From Dawidia cretensis (GTDB lineage Bacteria > Bacteroidota > Bacteroidia > Cytophagales > Cyclobacteriaceae): a stretch of 64,000 bases of DNA. The stretch covers positions 52,805 to 116,804 of the forward strand of contig NZ_JAHESE010000024.1 in assembly GCF_018598175.1 (NCBI RefSeq), read 5' to 3'. The stretch's first letter is position 1, and every line of letters starts with the position of its first letter. This document shows positions 17,168 through 27,464 of the stretch, one piece after another. The notes beneath the pieces are model-generated. The model was not told where the DNA came from. It did not search any database and worked only from the letters and a program-made list of their open reading frames with translations. The translations under genes and the position numbers were made by a program.

Positions 17168-18421
17168 TTAATACTGGCGCCAGTTTTCTCCTGGACGAGT
17201 ACCGTTCAGGATGACGGTGTCGACGAGGTTGCTGCCGAAGGCGTAGGGTATGAAGGCGAGTGATGGGATTGGGTGGGTGATGAAGACGTTGGCTATTTTG
17301 CCGACTGTTATGCTGCCGTGTGTTGCGCTCAGTTCTAGGGCGTATGCGGTGTTGATGGTAGCGGCGTTGATTGCCTCCTCGGGGGTCATTTTCATTTTGA
17401 TGCACGCCAGTGACAGCATTAAGGGCATGTTGCCGCTGGGGGCGCTGCCGGGGTTATAGTCGGAGGCAATGGCGAGGGGTAATCCGGCGCCGATCAGCTG
17501 GCGCGCGGGGGGAAAGGGTAGATTCAAAAAGAAGGCTGCGCCGGGTAGTGCAGTGGGCATGACGTTGCTTCCTTGTAGCGCGGCGATTTCCTCTTCTCCT
17601 ATATTTTCCAGGTGGTCGACACTCAATGCGCCGGCTTGTACCCCGGCCTGGACGCCGCCTGAGCGGTGTAACTGGTTGGCGTGTACGCGCGGTTTGAGTC
17701 CCACGTGTTTACCGGCTTCAAAGATGCGTAGGGTATCCTCGGGTGTAAAAAATCCCTGCTCGCAAAATACATCGATGTAATCGGCCAGTCTTGCTTCCGC
17801 GACAGCGGGGATCATTTCTTCGATCACTTGTCGCACGTAGTCCTCTTTTGTCACGCCGGCGGGGACGGCGTGTGCTCCCAGAAAAGTAGTTTTCACTGTA
17901 AGCGGTGTCTCTTGTCCGATGCGACGGGCGACGCGCAGCATCTTCAGCTCGTCTTGTACCGTGAGCCCATAACCGCTCTTGATCTCCACGGCGCCCGTAC
18001 CGGTACGCATGATCTCGTGTGCGCGGGGTAAAGCCCGGGCGAACAATTCGTCTTCGCTGGTTTGCTGCAGCTTGCGGGCTGAGTTCAGAATTCCGCCGCC
18101 TTTTGCGGCAATGTCGGCGTAGGTGGCGCCTTTGATTTTGAGCACAAACTCTTCCTCCCGGCTGGCGGCAAATACCAGGTGTGTATGCGAGTCGACAAAG
18201 GCGGGGAGTACAAAACGGCCCGTGGCATTGATGACTTCCGCGCCGGGTACGGTGGGGAACTGGTCCATGGTGCCGAAGCCGGCAATCTTGCCGTCGGCCA
18301 GCCAGAGCCAGGCATCGGGCAGTACCGGTAGCGTGTCCATGGCCGCGCCTTTTATCGGCGTTATACCGGGCTCGCGGACCTGTACCAGGCCTCTGATGTG
18401 GGTAATGAGGATGGTGGCCAT
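17168..18421 (-). CDS. hutI: Imidazolonepropionase
   Basis: A 417-residue amidohydrolase that opens 4-imidazolone-5-propionate to N-formimino-L-glutamate in histidine breakdown. The metal-binding HxH is DSHTHLVFA near residue 76. KSGYGL and the GAHAVP segment with a later histidine follow, and the SDYNPGSAPSGNMPL strand near residue 320 carries the catalytic aspartate. Length is normal. No hutH, hutU or hutG gene is nearby, so the pathway is split across the genome. It is 13 bp downstream of the hypothetical envelope gene and may be cotranscribed with it. Confidence 0.93.
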   Translation of the reverse strand: MATILITHIRGLVQVREPGITPIKGAAMDTLPVLPDAWLWLADGKIAGFGTMDQFPTVPGAEVINATGRFVLPAFVDSHTHLVFAASREEEFVLKIKGATYADIAAKGGGILNSARKLQQTSEDELFARALPRAHEIMRTGTGAVEIKSGYGLTVQDELKMLRVARRIGQETPLTVKTTFLGAHAVPAGVTKEDYVRQVIEEMIPAVAEARLADYIDVFCEQGFFTPEDTLRIFEAGKHVGLKPRVHANQLHRSGGVQAGVQAGALSVDHLENIGEEEIAALQGSNVMPTALPGAAFFLNLPFPPARQLIGAGLPLAIASDYNPGSAPSGNMPLMLSLACIKMKMTPEEAINAATINTAYALELSATHGSITVGKIANVFITHPIPSLAFIPYAFGSNLVDTVILNGTRPGENWRQY

Positions 18422-18434
18422 GCTGTGGCCGGGC

Positions 18435-19508
18435 TTATTTTCCGAAGGATTCTACCTTGTAGTCGAGGTTCGTGCCGAATACCGGGAAGCTGATCTTCAG
18501 CAACGCATAGTACGAACGGCCCTGAATGCTGGGGCGGTAGCCGGTCTCGATGCCATAGGCCCAGCTGAACTGGCGGTTAAACCGACCATCGATCCCCATG
18601 CGGAAACCAAAGATCTTGGTTTTGACCGGGTCTACCAGGTAGGTCATGGTCGGGCCGATCGGTTCGCCGTTGGGGCCTTTGCTGGTATAGACGATGTCGT
18701 CGAGGCGCATGGAGGGCGACAGGAGTATGTCCGCATAGGCGGTAAAGATCAGGTCGTCGATGCCTTCTTCAAACTTGTCAAAGTTTACGGCTACGTTTTT
18801 GATCCAGCTCATCGAGCCTCCCACATAACCACCCAGGGTTGCGATGTTAGTGAAGGGGTGTACATCAATGGCTTCGCCGCGGTCGTTAAATTCGGTATCG
18901 GGCAGGGGCAGGCCTTCGGCTGTTTTCAGGTCGGCGTTTGTCAGTCCTTGTTTTTCGAGTACACGTTCCAGGTCGGTGGAGCTGTCCCAGATGATCGCGC
19001 CTACGCGCACGCCATAGATCTTACGCACCTTGCAGGGCACGTCGGCGCTGAGGGGCACACGGGCTGCCCATTTGTCGCCGCGGTAGCTCTTTTTAAACAA
19101 GAACATCTTGGTCTTCGAGCTCTGTTCAAAGTCCTTCACGTGGTAGGTGCCGCCCAGCTCGAAGTAGTTGTATACCTCGGCGCGGTTGTCCACGCTGCTT
19201 TGTTTAGATGCCAGGTCGCGCGAAAAGTCGAAGAACTGCTGGCTATAGGTCTTGCGGAAGTGCGCGTGGAAGTCTGCTTTGTCTTTGTAATAGTATGCAG
19301 CCTCCATACCAAAGCCAGCGTTGACGTTGGTTACGAACAGCTCACCATAGAGGGGTTGGATGCCTATAAAGAGCTTATTGACGGAATACGGTTCGTCGTA
19401 CAGCTCTTCGTAGGTAACGGCCGTTTTATCCTTTCGTTCACCCTGCGCAAAAAGATGACCTGTGCAGGCCACAAACGCAGTCATGATTAGTAAAAAGCGA
19501 TAGTTCAT
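18435..19508 (-). CDS. Hypothetical exported protein, possible outer-membrane beta protein
   Basis: A 357-residue protein with a signal peptide (residues 1-21, GHLFAQ). The mature part is rich in alternating aromatic strands (for example AAYYYKDKADFHAHFRKTYS and AYGIETGYRPSIQGRSYYALL), as in outer-membrane beta-barrels, and ends in a hydrophobic strand plus ESFGK. No family is recognised. Only 13 bp separate it from hutI, but a functional link is not evident. Gliding-associated or surface proteins of unknown role in Cytophagales look similar (inference). Confidence 0.7.
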   Translation of the reverse strand: MNYRFLLIMTAFVACTGHLFAQGERKDKTAVTYEELYDEPYSVNKLFIGIQPLYGELFVTNVNAGFGMEAAYYYKDKADFHAHFRKTYSQQFFDFSRDLASKQSSVDNRAEVYNYFELGGTYHVKDFEQSSKTKMFLFKKSYRGDKWAARVPLSADVPCKVRKIYGVRVGAIIWDSSTDLERVLEKQGLTNADLKTAEGLPLPDTEFNDRGEAIDVHPFTNIATLGGYVGGSMSWIKNVAVNFDKFEEGIDDLIFTAYADILLSPSMRLDDIVYTSKGPNGEPIGPTMTYLVDPVKTKIFGFRMGIDGRFNRQFSWAYGIETGYRPSIQGRSYYALLKISFPVFGTNLDYKVESFGK

Positions 19509-19621
19509 AAACCGGGTAGATTAGGGTAATTTTCAGTAAAAATAGTCAATCCAGGGAAAAAAATACTTCCCCCTGTATACCGCCCTGGTTACAGAGGTAA
19601 GAGTTTGGCCCAAAAAATCAA

Positions 19622-22117
19622 TTATCCCCTGGCACCAAGCGTCTTTTTCAGGGCTTCCAGCTCTTCGAGCCTGGCCTGGGTATCCTTTTCACGGTGCTTG
19701 CGGTCGGTAATGTCTTCGAACATGCCCAGCACGCCCGTTACCTCGCCATGCTGGTTGGTAACAACCACCTTGCTGGTCAACACCCACGACTCTGTGCCCG
19801 CGCTGTTTACATTCCGTTCTTCCTGGTCCAGGCGCGACTTGCGGCTTTCGATCACGGCCAGGTCGTCCTGGCGATAGGCGTCGGCGTGGTCTTTCCAGGG
19901 CATGTCAAAGTCGGTCAGGCCCACCAGCTCGCGTGGCGACCGTACACCGGCCACTTGCGCAAAGATGCGGTTGGCACCCTGGAAGCGCAGGTCTTTATCT
20001 TTCCAGAAGATCGCGCGGGGTATATTGTCAATGACGGCTTGCAACGTCTGCTGGGCGGTCTGCATCTCTTCCACCATGGTGTTTATCTTCATGGTATTGT
20101 ACGCCACCGTTACCAGGTCCGAGCACGACTTCAGAAACTCGATGTCTTCTTCCGTCCACTCTTTTGCTTCGCCTTGCTGCTCGCAGCTAATGATACCGGC
20201 AATACGCCCTTCGTTAAAGAAAGGCACATTCAATACCGACGCGACACCATTCGCGCGCAGGTAGCCGGCGTAGAGCTCGCGTGTCGCGGCATGGCCGGCA
20301 ACGTCTTTTACCGCCAGCACTTCTTCGCCCGTGGAAGCCTCGAAGTAGCCCGGGTAATCTTTTGCCGACAGCTCCGCTCCTGCGGAGAAGCCACGGCTGG
20401 AAAGTGTATAGAGTTTTTCTGACGTGAGCTTGTTACGGGTGTTGTTGAACGACCAGATGCCGCAGCGTGATACGTGGATCTGGTTGGCGATGGTCGCCGT
20501 AATCTTTTCGATGGCGGCATTCCAGTTGCCCGACTGCACGTCGCTGTTTTTGGTCAGCTCCATTTGCGCGCGGCGGTTCTTCTGGCTGATCTCGTTTCGA
20601 TGTTTTTCGCCGTCCAGCATGTTCTGGATGTGTTTTTCCTTGCGGCGCATTTCCTCCTGGGTGGCTTCGAGCTCTTCCATGTTCTGGCGCATCTCTTCCT
20701 CCTGGGCGCGCATCTCTTCCGCTTGTTGCTGGGTCTTTTCCAGCAGCTCGCGCGTGCTTTCGTTGATGCGTACTGTGGAGATCGTCGACGCGATCGTCTC
20801 GGCCAGCTTTTCTACCAGGCCGATCTCGTAATCTTCATATTTACCGAAGGTCGCCAGCTCCAACACACCGTAGATCTGCTCGTTTACTTTGAGGGGCATC
20901 AGCAGCAACGCATTGGGATTCGAGCCGCCGAGGCCCGAGGTGATGGAGACATATTCTTCGGGTACTTCCAGCAAATAAATCTTCTGTCCTTCGAGGTAGC
21001 TCTGTCCGACGAGCCCTTCGCCTATTCCTACTTTTTTATGCAGGTATTTTTTGCGTTCGAACGCGTAGCAGGCGACCAGCTCCAGATACTTTTCCTGCTC
21101 GCTGTCTTCGTTCAGCACAAACAGGCCGCCCTGGTTGCTTTTGGTATACTTCACGACAAACCGAATGATGTTGTCGTACAGCTCGGTCGTTGATATATTC
21201 GTGGTTCGCAGAATCTCTCCTACCTGTGCGATACCGGTGTTCGACCAGTTACGGCGTCGGTCTTCTTCGGCATTGCGGCGCAGTTTGTCGCGCATCGAGA
21301 TCATCGTCGTGCCGAGGTTGTCGGCCTCTTTCAGTCCCAGCTCGACACCATAGTTACCCGAAGAGATCGCTTCGATAAAGGTCATCACCGCTGCCTTCTC
21401 GTCGTTCTGCTGTACCAGGCGTTCTGTGTTGTCCGCCACCAGCGCGTCGGAGCTGCGCTGCAGTTTGTACAGCAGCAGGCACAAGCCCAGAATACCAAAA
21501 CCGACGAGTGGAATGGAGATCCACGCGAGGGTGTTGATGTACGAAGCGTCAGATTTTACGGATTTGTTGACATGTGTAATAAGTTGGTCCATTTTTGACT
21601 GAAAGGCTTCGTACTCGCGGTCGAATTTTTCATCGAGCGCGGGGCCAACATTGTCTACCAAGGGGGGTGTTGCGATGATCGCACCGGTGCTATCCGTCTG
21701 GACCGGCGCGGCCGCCTGGGGCTTATGGAGGATTCTTTCCTGTGCCGAGGCCATCAGATTTTCGAGGATGATAATGCCTTCTTTCAGAATGGCTTTTGTG
21801 TCTTCGTCGTCGTGAATTTCGAACAGGCCCAGCTCCGTTTCCGTGCCATCGTAGGCGCCCTGTAATATGTCACGCGACGTCGTAAATGCGTTGTGCACGT
21901 CCTTTTCATAGTTTACAGAAGCGTCGCCGGCCAGCATCTCTTCGAACCACAGGTGTGCCTTGGTGACACGGTTCTTGAGGTTGTCGCCTAGCGAGATGTA
22001 GGGAAGGTTGCGTTCGTACGTGTTGATGGTGTCGCGCTCCACGTAGGCGATCAACAACGTGATCAGTACCCCCGCGACGGCAAAGCCGACGGAGTACTTC
22101 AGGGCTCGGTTTTTCAT
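19622..22117 (-). CDS. Membrane GAF-GAF-PAS sensor protein lacking an output domain
   Basis: An 831-residue protein. A first membrane helix (8-25), a mostly helical periplasmic segment (26-190), a second helix (about 195-217) and a HAMP-like linker lead to GAF domain 1 (about 300-440, with KYTKSNQGGLFVLNED and VGIGEGLVGQSYLEG). A glutamate-rich coiled coil (about 445-510) with MRQNMEELEATQEEMRRKE, GAF domain 2 (about 530-675) and a PAS domain (about 690-805, IPRAIFWKDKDLRFQGANRIF) follow. It ends 25 residues later without histidine-kinase, cyclase or methyl-accepting motifs. It may signal through a partner. No partner is adjacent. Confidence 0.88.
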   Translation of the reverse strand: MKNRALKYSVGFAVAGVLITLLIAYVERDTINTYERNLPYISLGDNLKNRVTKAHLWFEEMLAGDASVNYEKDVHNAFTTSRDILQGAYDGTETELGLFEIHDDEDTKAILKEGIIILENLMASAQERILHKPQAAAPVQTDSTGAIIATPPLVDNVGPALDEKFDREYEAFQSKMDQLITHVNKSVKSDASYINTLAWISIPLVGFGILGLCLLLYKLQRSSDALVADNTERLVQQNDEKAAVMTFIEAISSGNYGVELGLKEADNLGTTMISMRDKLRRNAEEDRRRNWSNTGIAQVGEILRTTNISTTELYDNIIRFVVKYTKSNQGGLFVLNEDSEQEKYLELVACYAFERKKYLHKKVGIGEGLVGQSYLEGQKIYLLEVPEEYVSITSGLGGSNPNALLLMPLKVNEQIYGVLELATFGKYEDYEIGLVEKLAETIASTISTVRINESTRELLEKTQQQAEEMRAQEEEMRQNMEELEATQEEMRRKEKHIQNMLDGEKHRNEISQKNRRAQMELTKNSDVQSGNWNAAIEKITATIANQIHVSRCGIWSFNNTRNKLTSEKLYTLSSRGFSAGAELSAKDYPGYFEASTGEEVLAVKDVAGHAATRELYAGYLRANGVASVLNVPFFNEGRIAGIISCEQQGEAKEWTEEDIEFLKSCSDLVTVAYNTMKINTMVEEMQTAQQTLQAVIDNIPRAIFWKDKDLRFQGANRIFAQVAGVRSPRELVGLTDFDMPWKDHADAYRQDDLAVIESRKSRLDQEERNVNSAGTESWVLTSKVVVTNQHGEVTGVLGMFEDITDRKHREKDTQARLEELEALKKTLGARG

Positions 22118-22187
22118 GAAGTTGGTTAAAAAATTTCCGGTTAGAGGTCAGCGCCTCATCAGTGAAAAGTTAGCAATATTTCTGCTT

Positions 22188-23480
22188 TCATCCCAATGTG
22201 GCCAATGCCCGGCGGCTTGCTTCGAGTATCCTGGAAATTAGTTTTTCATCAATTGCTGCAGAAATGAACATGGCTTCGTACTGCGAAGGCGCCAGGTAGA
22301 TCCCTTGTTGTAACATCGCCTGGAAATACGTGGCAAATTTTTGCGTATCGACGGTCCTGGCCGTTTCGAAGTCGATCACATGCTTGTCGGTAAAGAATAG
22401 TGTAAACATGGAACCTACCTGGTTAATGGTCGCTTTTACACCGGCTTCTTTTATTTGTCGTGTCAACCCTTGTACCAACGAGGTGGTCATCCGTTCGATG
22501 TGTTGGTACACTTCGGGGTGCCCTTGCAGATAATTCAACATTGCCAGGCCCGCGGCCATGGCCAGGGGGTTGCCCGACAAGGTGCCTGCCTGGTATACAG
22601 GGCCTACAGGCGATACAAAGTCCATGATCTCTTTACGGCCGCCATATGCGCCTACCGGCAAGCCACCCCCGATGATCTTGCCGAGTGTGGTCATATCGGG
22701 TGTTACGCCGTACAGCTCCTGCGCGCCGCCCGGTGCCAGGCGAAAGCCTGTCATGACTTCGTCAAAGATGAGCACGATGTTGTGACGGTCGCACAACGCG
22801 CGCAGCCCTTGCAGGTAGCCTGCCTGGGGCGCCACGCACCCCATGTTGCCGACTACCGGCTCCAATATGATCGCGGCCACCTGGCCTTTGTTTTCTTCTA
22901 CCCGCTCTTCAATGGCCTCCAGGTCGTTGAACGGCGCGAGCAGCGTATCGCGCGCGGTGCCTTTGGTAACGCCGGGGCTATCGGGCGTGCCGAAGGTCAG
23001 GGCGCCGCTGCCTGCGGCGATCAGGAACGAGTCGCCGTGGCCATGGTAGCAGCCTTCCATTTTAATGATCTTGTCGCGTCCGGTATACCCACGGGCTACC
23101 CGCACGGCCGACATGGTGGCTTCGGTGCCCGAGTTCACCATGCGCACCCGCTCCACGGAGGGCACCAGCGCACAGATCAGCTCCGCCATCTCCACTTCGC
23201 GCAGCGTCGGCGCACCAAACGACGGCGAGTATGCCAGCGCGGCCTTCACGGCTTCCTCCACGATGGGGTGCGCGTGCCCGAGGATCATGGGACCCCACGA
23301 GTTGATCATGTCCACATACTCGTGGCCATCCTCGTCGTACAGATAAGCGCCTTTGGCCCGCTGCATAAAGAGCGGGTTGCCGCCCACGGCGCGAAAGGCC
23401 CGGACGGGGGAGTTTACACCGCCGGGTATATATTGTTTGGCGCGTTCAAAAATGGCTGTGCTCCTGGAAATATCGTGCAT
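22188..23480 (-). CDS. hemL: Glutamate-1-semialdehyde 2,1-aminomutase
   Basis: A 430-residue PLP enzyme that makes 5-aminolevulinate from glutamate-1-semialdehyde, an early step of haem synthesis by the C5 route. Family marks: [12 protein letters not shown] at the N-terminus, [12 protein letters not shown], the FDEVMTGFR strand with the PLP aspartate, and the lysine of [17 protein letters not shown] near residue 270. An in-frame GTG lies one codon before the ATG used here. It is the third gene after guaA and the periplasmic-binding protein gene, 11 bp from the latter. Confidence 0.96.
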   Translation of the reverse strand: MHDISRSTAIFERAKQYIPGGVNSPVRAFRAVGGNPLFMQRAKGAYLYDEDGHEYVDMINSWGPMILGHAHPIVEEAVKAALAYSPSFGAPTLREVEMAELICALVPSVERVRMVNSGTEATMSAVRVARGYTGRDKIIKMEGCYHGHGDSFLIAAGSGALTFGTPDSPGVTKGTARDTLLAPFNDLEAIEERVEENKGQVAAIILEPVVGNMGCVAPQAGYLQGLRALCDRHNIVLIFDEVMTGFRLAPGGAQELYGVTPDMTTLGKIIGGGLPVGAYGGRKEIMDFVSPVGPVYQAGTLSGNPLAMAAGLAMLNYLQGHPEVYQHIERMTTSLVQGLTRQIKEAGVKATINQVGSMFTLFFTDKHVIDFETARTVDTQKFATYFQAMLQQGIYLAPSQYEAMFISAAIDEKLISRILEASRRALATLG

Positions 23481-23491
23481 CACTGCGAAGA

Positions 23492-25213
23492 TTATCGTTT
23501 GTCTACTACAGTAGCCTTACCGTGACGGAACCGGATGAACGGCACCAGTTGGTTGTCGTGGCTGAACTGGTAATTATAGCCCGTTGTCAGGCTGCCCGGC
23601 ACAAATGCCTGGCGGCTGAGGCCATCTTGAAAGTATACACCGTTGTCGCGTAACTGCAGACCGGTGAAGAGCATGAACTCATAGCCCATGCGCGCATAGG
23701 CCGACGGCGTGCGGCCGTGTGTATGAACGTATTTGTGAAAGAAGGCGCGGTAGTGCACCGCGTCGGGCTGCGCATAGTTCGGCGCTTCCAGCACGATGGG
23801 CAGGGTGTTGTATTTTTCGAGGTCGACGGTGGGTTGGTCCAGCCAGGACTCCGATCCTATCACCAGCACCGAGTCGCCGCGCGTTTCCACACCGCTCAAT
23901 ACCTTGGTATAGATCAGGGCTTCGTCGGTCGCCACAAAGATGCTGCCCAGGCTGTCTTTCTTCAGTGTGAACTGCTTGGGATATTTAAACTCGTCGTATT
24001 CCGTCGGCGTGGCCAGTGTCGTCAGGATCCTGGCGACGCCCTCGCGGGCAATGCGCTGCGACGACAGAATCGTTACGCCGTCTTGCCGTGCCTGCTGCAT
24101 AAAGTTGGCGGCCAGCACCGAGTCGCGGCGCGACGTGCCGTAGTATACAATACAGTTTTTCCTGCGCGCATGGGTCGCGACAAAGGCGGCGGCCTTTTGG
24201 CCCAGCGTTTCTTCCGAAGGCTGGAACAGGTAGCCGTAGGGGTTGTTGCTGATCAGGTCGCTGCTGTTGGCCAACGGGTTGAACAGGTTGATCTTTTGTT
24301 GTTGCGAAAACTCTTTCAAGAGCGGGTTTTCTTCGTGAAAGAAGGGGCCGACCAGCAGGTCGGTGTTTTTCATCTCGGGCAACGCCAGCGCCGTACGCAG
24401 CTTGGTCGTGCTGCGCTCGGTGTCGTACGCGCGCAGGCTGATCTTTACGCCTTGCTTCGCCAGCGTGTCGACGGCCTGCTTCATGCCTTCGTAAAAGTCG
24501 AGGACGATCTGATTCCTTTTGCGGCCCAGCGACGGTTCGAGCGTTTGTACCATAAACGGCATCAACACCGAAACCGTATAGATATCTTTCTTATAGCTTT
24601 TGGGAGCTTCCGGGATATAGTCCGTTTTCTTCAGGTGCAACTGGTCGATGAGCGTTTCCAGTTGCGTGCGGCTTTCGGGATCGGTCAGGTCTTTTGCCAA
24701 TGCCGTGGCCAGCAACTTGCCGATGGTCTCGTCTTTGGGATACTCTTCGCGCATCATGCGCAAGGTCTCGGCGTCCTGAAGGTCCGACAGGGCCTTGGCT
24801 TTTAGCGCCTCTACATCGGGTTGCAGCTTTTTATCCTTCACCTGTGCCAGCAGTTTCATACCCTGGAAGTAGTCTTTGCCGTCGAAGTATATTTTGGCAA
24901 GCCAGAAGTTTACCTCGTCGATCTTCTCCCAGGTAGCGTGTTGCGTCTTGAGCTGGTTGAACTGGTCTTTGGCCACGGCCGGAAAGCCTTGCTTGTATGC
25001 CGCCAGACCGTAATAGAAGGAGGCATATTGAGCATACGGGTTACGTTGGTCGTACGGTATCAGCGGCTTGAAGCTCTCCATGGCCAGGTTGTATTTTCCT
25101 TCGCGGAAAAGCTGCTTGGCGTTGAAGAACTGTTTGTTGTAATCCAGCTGCGCGTATACCGATGTCGTTAAAACGAAAAGGACCAGACAGAAACTATAGG
25201 CTCTTATTCTCAT
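23492..25213 (-). CDS. Exported TPR / periplasmic-binding (LpoA-like) protein
   Basis: A 573-residue protein with a signal peptide (ending SVYAQ). Residues 25-170 are tetratricopeptide-like ([34 protein letters not shown]). From about 190 to the end lies a type I periplasmic-binding fold ([30 protein letters not shown]). This TPR plus Peripla_BP_6 layout is the one in LpoA-like activators of penicillin-binding proteins; a role in cell-wall synthesis is inference. It sits between guaA (26 bp) and hemL (11 bp). Confidence 0.85.
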   Translation of the reverse strand: MRIRAYSFCLVLFVLTTSVYAQLDYNKQFFNAKQLFREGKYNLAMESFKPLIPYDQRNPYAQYASFYYGLAAYKQGFPAVAKDQFNQLKTQHATWEKIDEVNFWLAKIYFDGKDYFQGMKLLAQVKDKKLQPDVEALKAKALSDLQDAETLRMMREEYPKDETIGKLLATALAKDLTDPESRTQLETLIDQLHLKKTDYIPEAPKSYKKDIYTVSVLMPFMVQTLEPSLGRKRNQIVLDFYEGMKQAVDTLAKQGVKISLRAYDTERSTTKLRTALALPEMKNTDLLVGPFFHEENPLLKEFSQQQKINLFNPLANSSDLISNNPYGYLFQPSEETLGQKAAAFVATHARRKNCIVYYGTSRRDSVLAANFMQQARQDGVTILSSQRIAREGVARILTTLATPTEYDEFKYPKQFTLKKDSLGSIFVATDEALIYTKVLSGVETRGDSVLVIGSESWLDQPTVDLEKYNTLPIVLEAPNYAQPDAVHYRAFFHKYVHTHGRTPSAYARMGYEFMLFTGLQLRDNGVYFQDGLSRQAFVPGSLTTGYNYQFSHDNQLVPFIRFRHGKATVVDKR

Positions 25214-25239
25214 GCGTTAGAATACGGGTTGTTATGTTC

Positions 25240-26769
25240 TTATTCCCACTCGATGGTCGCCGGCGGCTTCGAGCTGATGTCGTACACCACGCGGTTCACT
25301 CCTTTTACCTTGTTGATGATGTCGCTCGACACCGTGGCCAGGAATTCGTACGGCAAGTGTGCCCAGTCGGCCGTCATGCCGTCGGTGCTGGTCACGGCCC
25401 GCAGGCTCACCACGCGCTCGTAGGTGCGTTCATCGCCCATCACCCCCACGGACTGTACCGGCAGCAACATCGCGCCGGCTTGCCATACTTTGTCGTACAG
25501 ACCGTGCTCGCGCAGGCCGCCGATAAAGACGCTGTCCACCTCTTGCAGGATGCGGACTTTGTCGGCCGTGATGTCGCCCAGGATGCGGATGCCCAGTCCC
25601 GGTCCGGGGAACGGGTGGCGCCCCAGAATGGTCGGGTCGATGCCGAGCGTTTTACCCACCAGGCGTACCTCGTCTTTGAACAGGGTATTGAGGGGCTCCA
25701 CGATCTTCAGCTTCATCTTCTCGGGCAGGCCGCCCACATTGTGGTGCGACTTGATGGTGACCGAAGGACCTTTCACCGATACCGATTCGATAATGTCGGG
25801 GTAGATAGTACCTTGCCCCAGCCATTTCACATCGGTCAGCGCGTGTGACTCTTCGTCAAATACATCTATAAAAGTCTTGCCAATGGCTTTGCGTTTTGCT
25901 TCGGGGTCGGTTAACCCCGCCAGGGCCGTATAGAATTTCTCTTTGGCGTCGACGCCTTTGATGTTCAGGCCCATGTGCTTGTAGGAGTCGAGCACCTGCT
26001 CGAACTCACCCTTGCGCAGCAGACCGTTGTCCACGAAGATACAGTGGAGATTTTTGCCAATGGCTTTGTGGACCAGGATGGCGGCGACGGTCGAGTCGAC
26101 GCCCCCGGAGAGGGCCATGACCACCCGGTCATTGCCGAGCTTTTTCTGCAGGTCGGCCACGGTAACTTCCACAAACTGATCGGAGGTCCAATCCTGCGCA
26201 CAGCCGCAGATGTGTACTACAAAGTTGCGCAGCAGCTCTTTGCCTTGCAGGGTGTGTGTTACTTCGGGGTGGAACTGGATGCCGTAGGTGTCGGTGCCTT
26301 TTACGCGATAGGCGGCTACCTTCACCGAAGGTGTGCTGGCGATGATCTCGAACGAATCGGGTACCGACGCGATCGTGTCGCCGTGCGACATCCACACCTG
26401 GGTGTCGAGTGAAATTTCTTTGAGCAGCGTGTTGTGGTGATCGACGGTCGACAGCTTGGCGCGGCCGTATTCGCGGATGGTGGAAGGCAGTACGTTGCCG
26501 CCGCTTTTGTGGGCGAGCAACTGGGCGCCATAACACACGGCCAGCACGGGCACCTTGCCTTCAAACAGGCTCATGTCAATGTCGGGGCTGCCGGCATCGC
26601 GCACGGAGCAGGGGCTGCCGGAAAGAATAACACCCTTGATATCAGGCGTTAGGGCAGGAATTTTGTTAAAGGGGTGGATTTCGCAGTAGACATTCAGTTC
26701 GCGCACGCGGCGGGCAATGAGCTGGGTGTACTGGGAGCCGAAATCGAGGATCAGTATCTGTTGCGACAT
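25240..26769 (-). CDS. guaA: GMP synthase (glutamine-hydrolysing)
   Basis: A 509-residue enzyme that aminates XMP to GMP. The N-terminal class I glutamine amidotransferase starts [18 protein letters not shown], with nucleophile C79 ([11 protein letters not shown]) and the HPE motif of the triad in [11 protein letters not shown]. The ATP-pyrophosphatase domain has the PP-loop [10 protein letters not shown], and the C-terminal dimerisation domain ends in KPPATIEWE. The start is fixed by the conserved first strand and by the promoter placed just before it. First gene of the guaA - LpoA-like - hemL operon. Confidence 0.97.
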   Translation of the reverse strand: MSQQILILDFGSQYTQLIARRVRELNVYCEIHPFNKIPALTPDIKGVILSGSPCSVRDAGSPDIDMSLFEGKVPVLAVCYGAQLLAHKSGGNVLPSTIREYGRAKLSTVDHHNTLLKEISLDTQVWMSHGDTIASVPDSFEIIASTPSVKVAAYRVKGTDTYGIQFHPEVTHTLQGKELLRNFVVHICGCAQDWTSDQFVEVTVADLQKKLGNDRVVMALSGGVDSTVAAILVHKAIGKNLHCIFVDNGLLRKGEFEQVLDSYKHMGLNIKGVDAKEKFYTALAGLTDPEAKRKAIGKTFIDVFDEESHALTDVKWLGQGTIYPDIIESVSVKGPSVTIKSHHNVGGLPEKMKLKIVEPLNTLFKDEVRLVGKTLGIDPTILGRHPFPGPGLGIRILGDITADKVRILQEVDSVFIGGLREHGLYDKVWQAGAMLLPVQSVGVMGDERTYERVVSLRAVTSTDGMTADWAHLPYEFLATVSSDIINKVKGVNRVVYDISSKPPATIEWE

Positions 26770-26774
26770 GGGTG

Positions 26775-26804
26775 CAAAGATAAACCGACTTTTCGCCTCC
26801 AAAA
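26775..26804 (-). promoter_or_regulatory. Promoter of guaA, giving a nearly leaderless mRNA
   Basis: On the minus strand TTTTG (26800-26804), a 17-nt spacer and TATCTTTG (26775-26782) match the Bacteroidota consensus fully. The -7 box ends 5 nt before the ATG (26769), so transcription would begin at or next to the start codon. Confidence 0.7.
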
Positions 26805-26840
26805 GTGCGGACGCCGAATAAACGCAAGTTCTTGTCTGTA

Positions 26841-27452
26841 CTAGCGGTTCATGAGAACCAGGCCTATCTGAAAGCCTACCGCCGAATAGCTGGAATAGTT
26901 GTAGGCGTCGCTTTTGTTCGTGGCAAAATCGTAGTGCACGGCCGCCATCGCGCCCATCGAGCGCCGCTTGCCAAACCGCGCCAGGATACCGGCCTCCGGC
27001 CGCGCCAGAAAGCCCCAACCTTTATCGGAATCTTCGTAAATGTTGTAGGCCATAATGTATTGGTTGTGCAGCGCGCCCAGGCCTATGCCGGCGTAGGGAA
27101 AGAACAGACCCTGCTCACCCAGTTCCCAATTGTATTGGCCACTGGCGGCAATGCTGTATTGGTTGAGCTTTTTGAAATAGTCGGTGGTGATGGCGCCGTT
27201 GCCGTTCTCAAAGGTTTCCGTCGGTGCATATTCTTCGAAGTATGCCCAGGCAAAATCAACACCGGCAGAAAAGCGGCTTTCGCCGATCATAATCCGGTAG
27301 CCGGCCTTGCCACCGCGACCGCTGGTTTTGCTTACCCAATCGGTGTTGGCCAGCGGGGTATTGATGTCGAGGTTTAAATAAAAGTAGTTCTCTTGCGCCA
27401 GCAGGGCACAGGCGGGCAAGAGTATAAACAGTACGGTCAGTAGCTTCTTCAT
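26841..27452 (-). CDS. Hypothetical exported protein, predicted small beta-barrel
   Basis: A 203-residue protein with a signal peptide (residues 1-19, ALLAQ). The mature part has repeated amphipathic strands of outer-membrane barrels ([50 protein letters not shown]) and ends in a long hydrophobic strand ([13 protein letters not shown]). No named family is recognised beyond this pattern. Its gene follows the DUF4136 lipoprotein gene by 12 bp, so both envelope proteins are probably made together. Confidence 0.72.
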   Translation of the reverse strand: MKKLLTVLFILLPACALLAQENYFYLNLDINTPLANTDWVSKTSGRGGKAGYRIMIGESRFSAGVDFAWAYFEEYAPTETFENGNGAITTDYFKKLNQYSIAASGQYNWELGEQGLFFPYAGIGLGALHNQYIMAYNIYEDSDKGWGFLARPEAGILARFGKRRSMGAMAAVHYDFATNKSDAYNYSSYSAVGFQIGLVLMNR

Positions 27453-27464
27453 CTGGCAGCGTAA

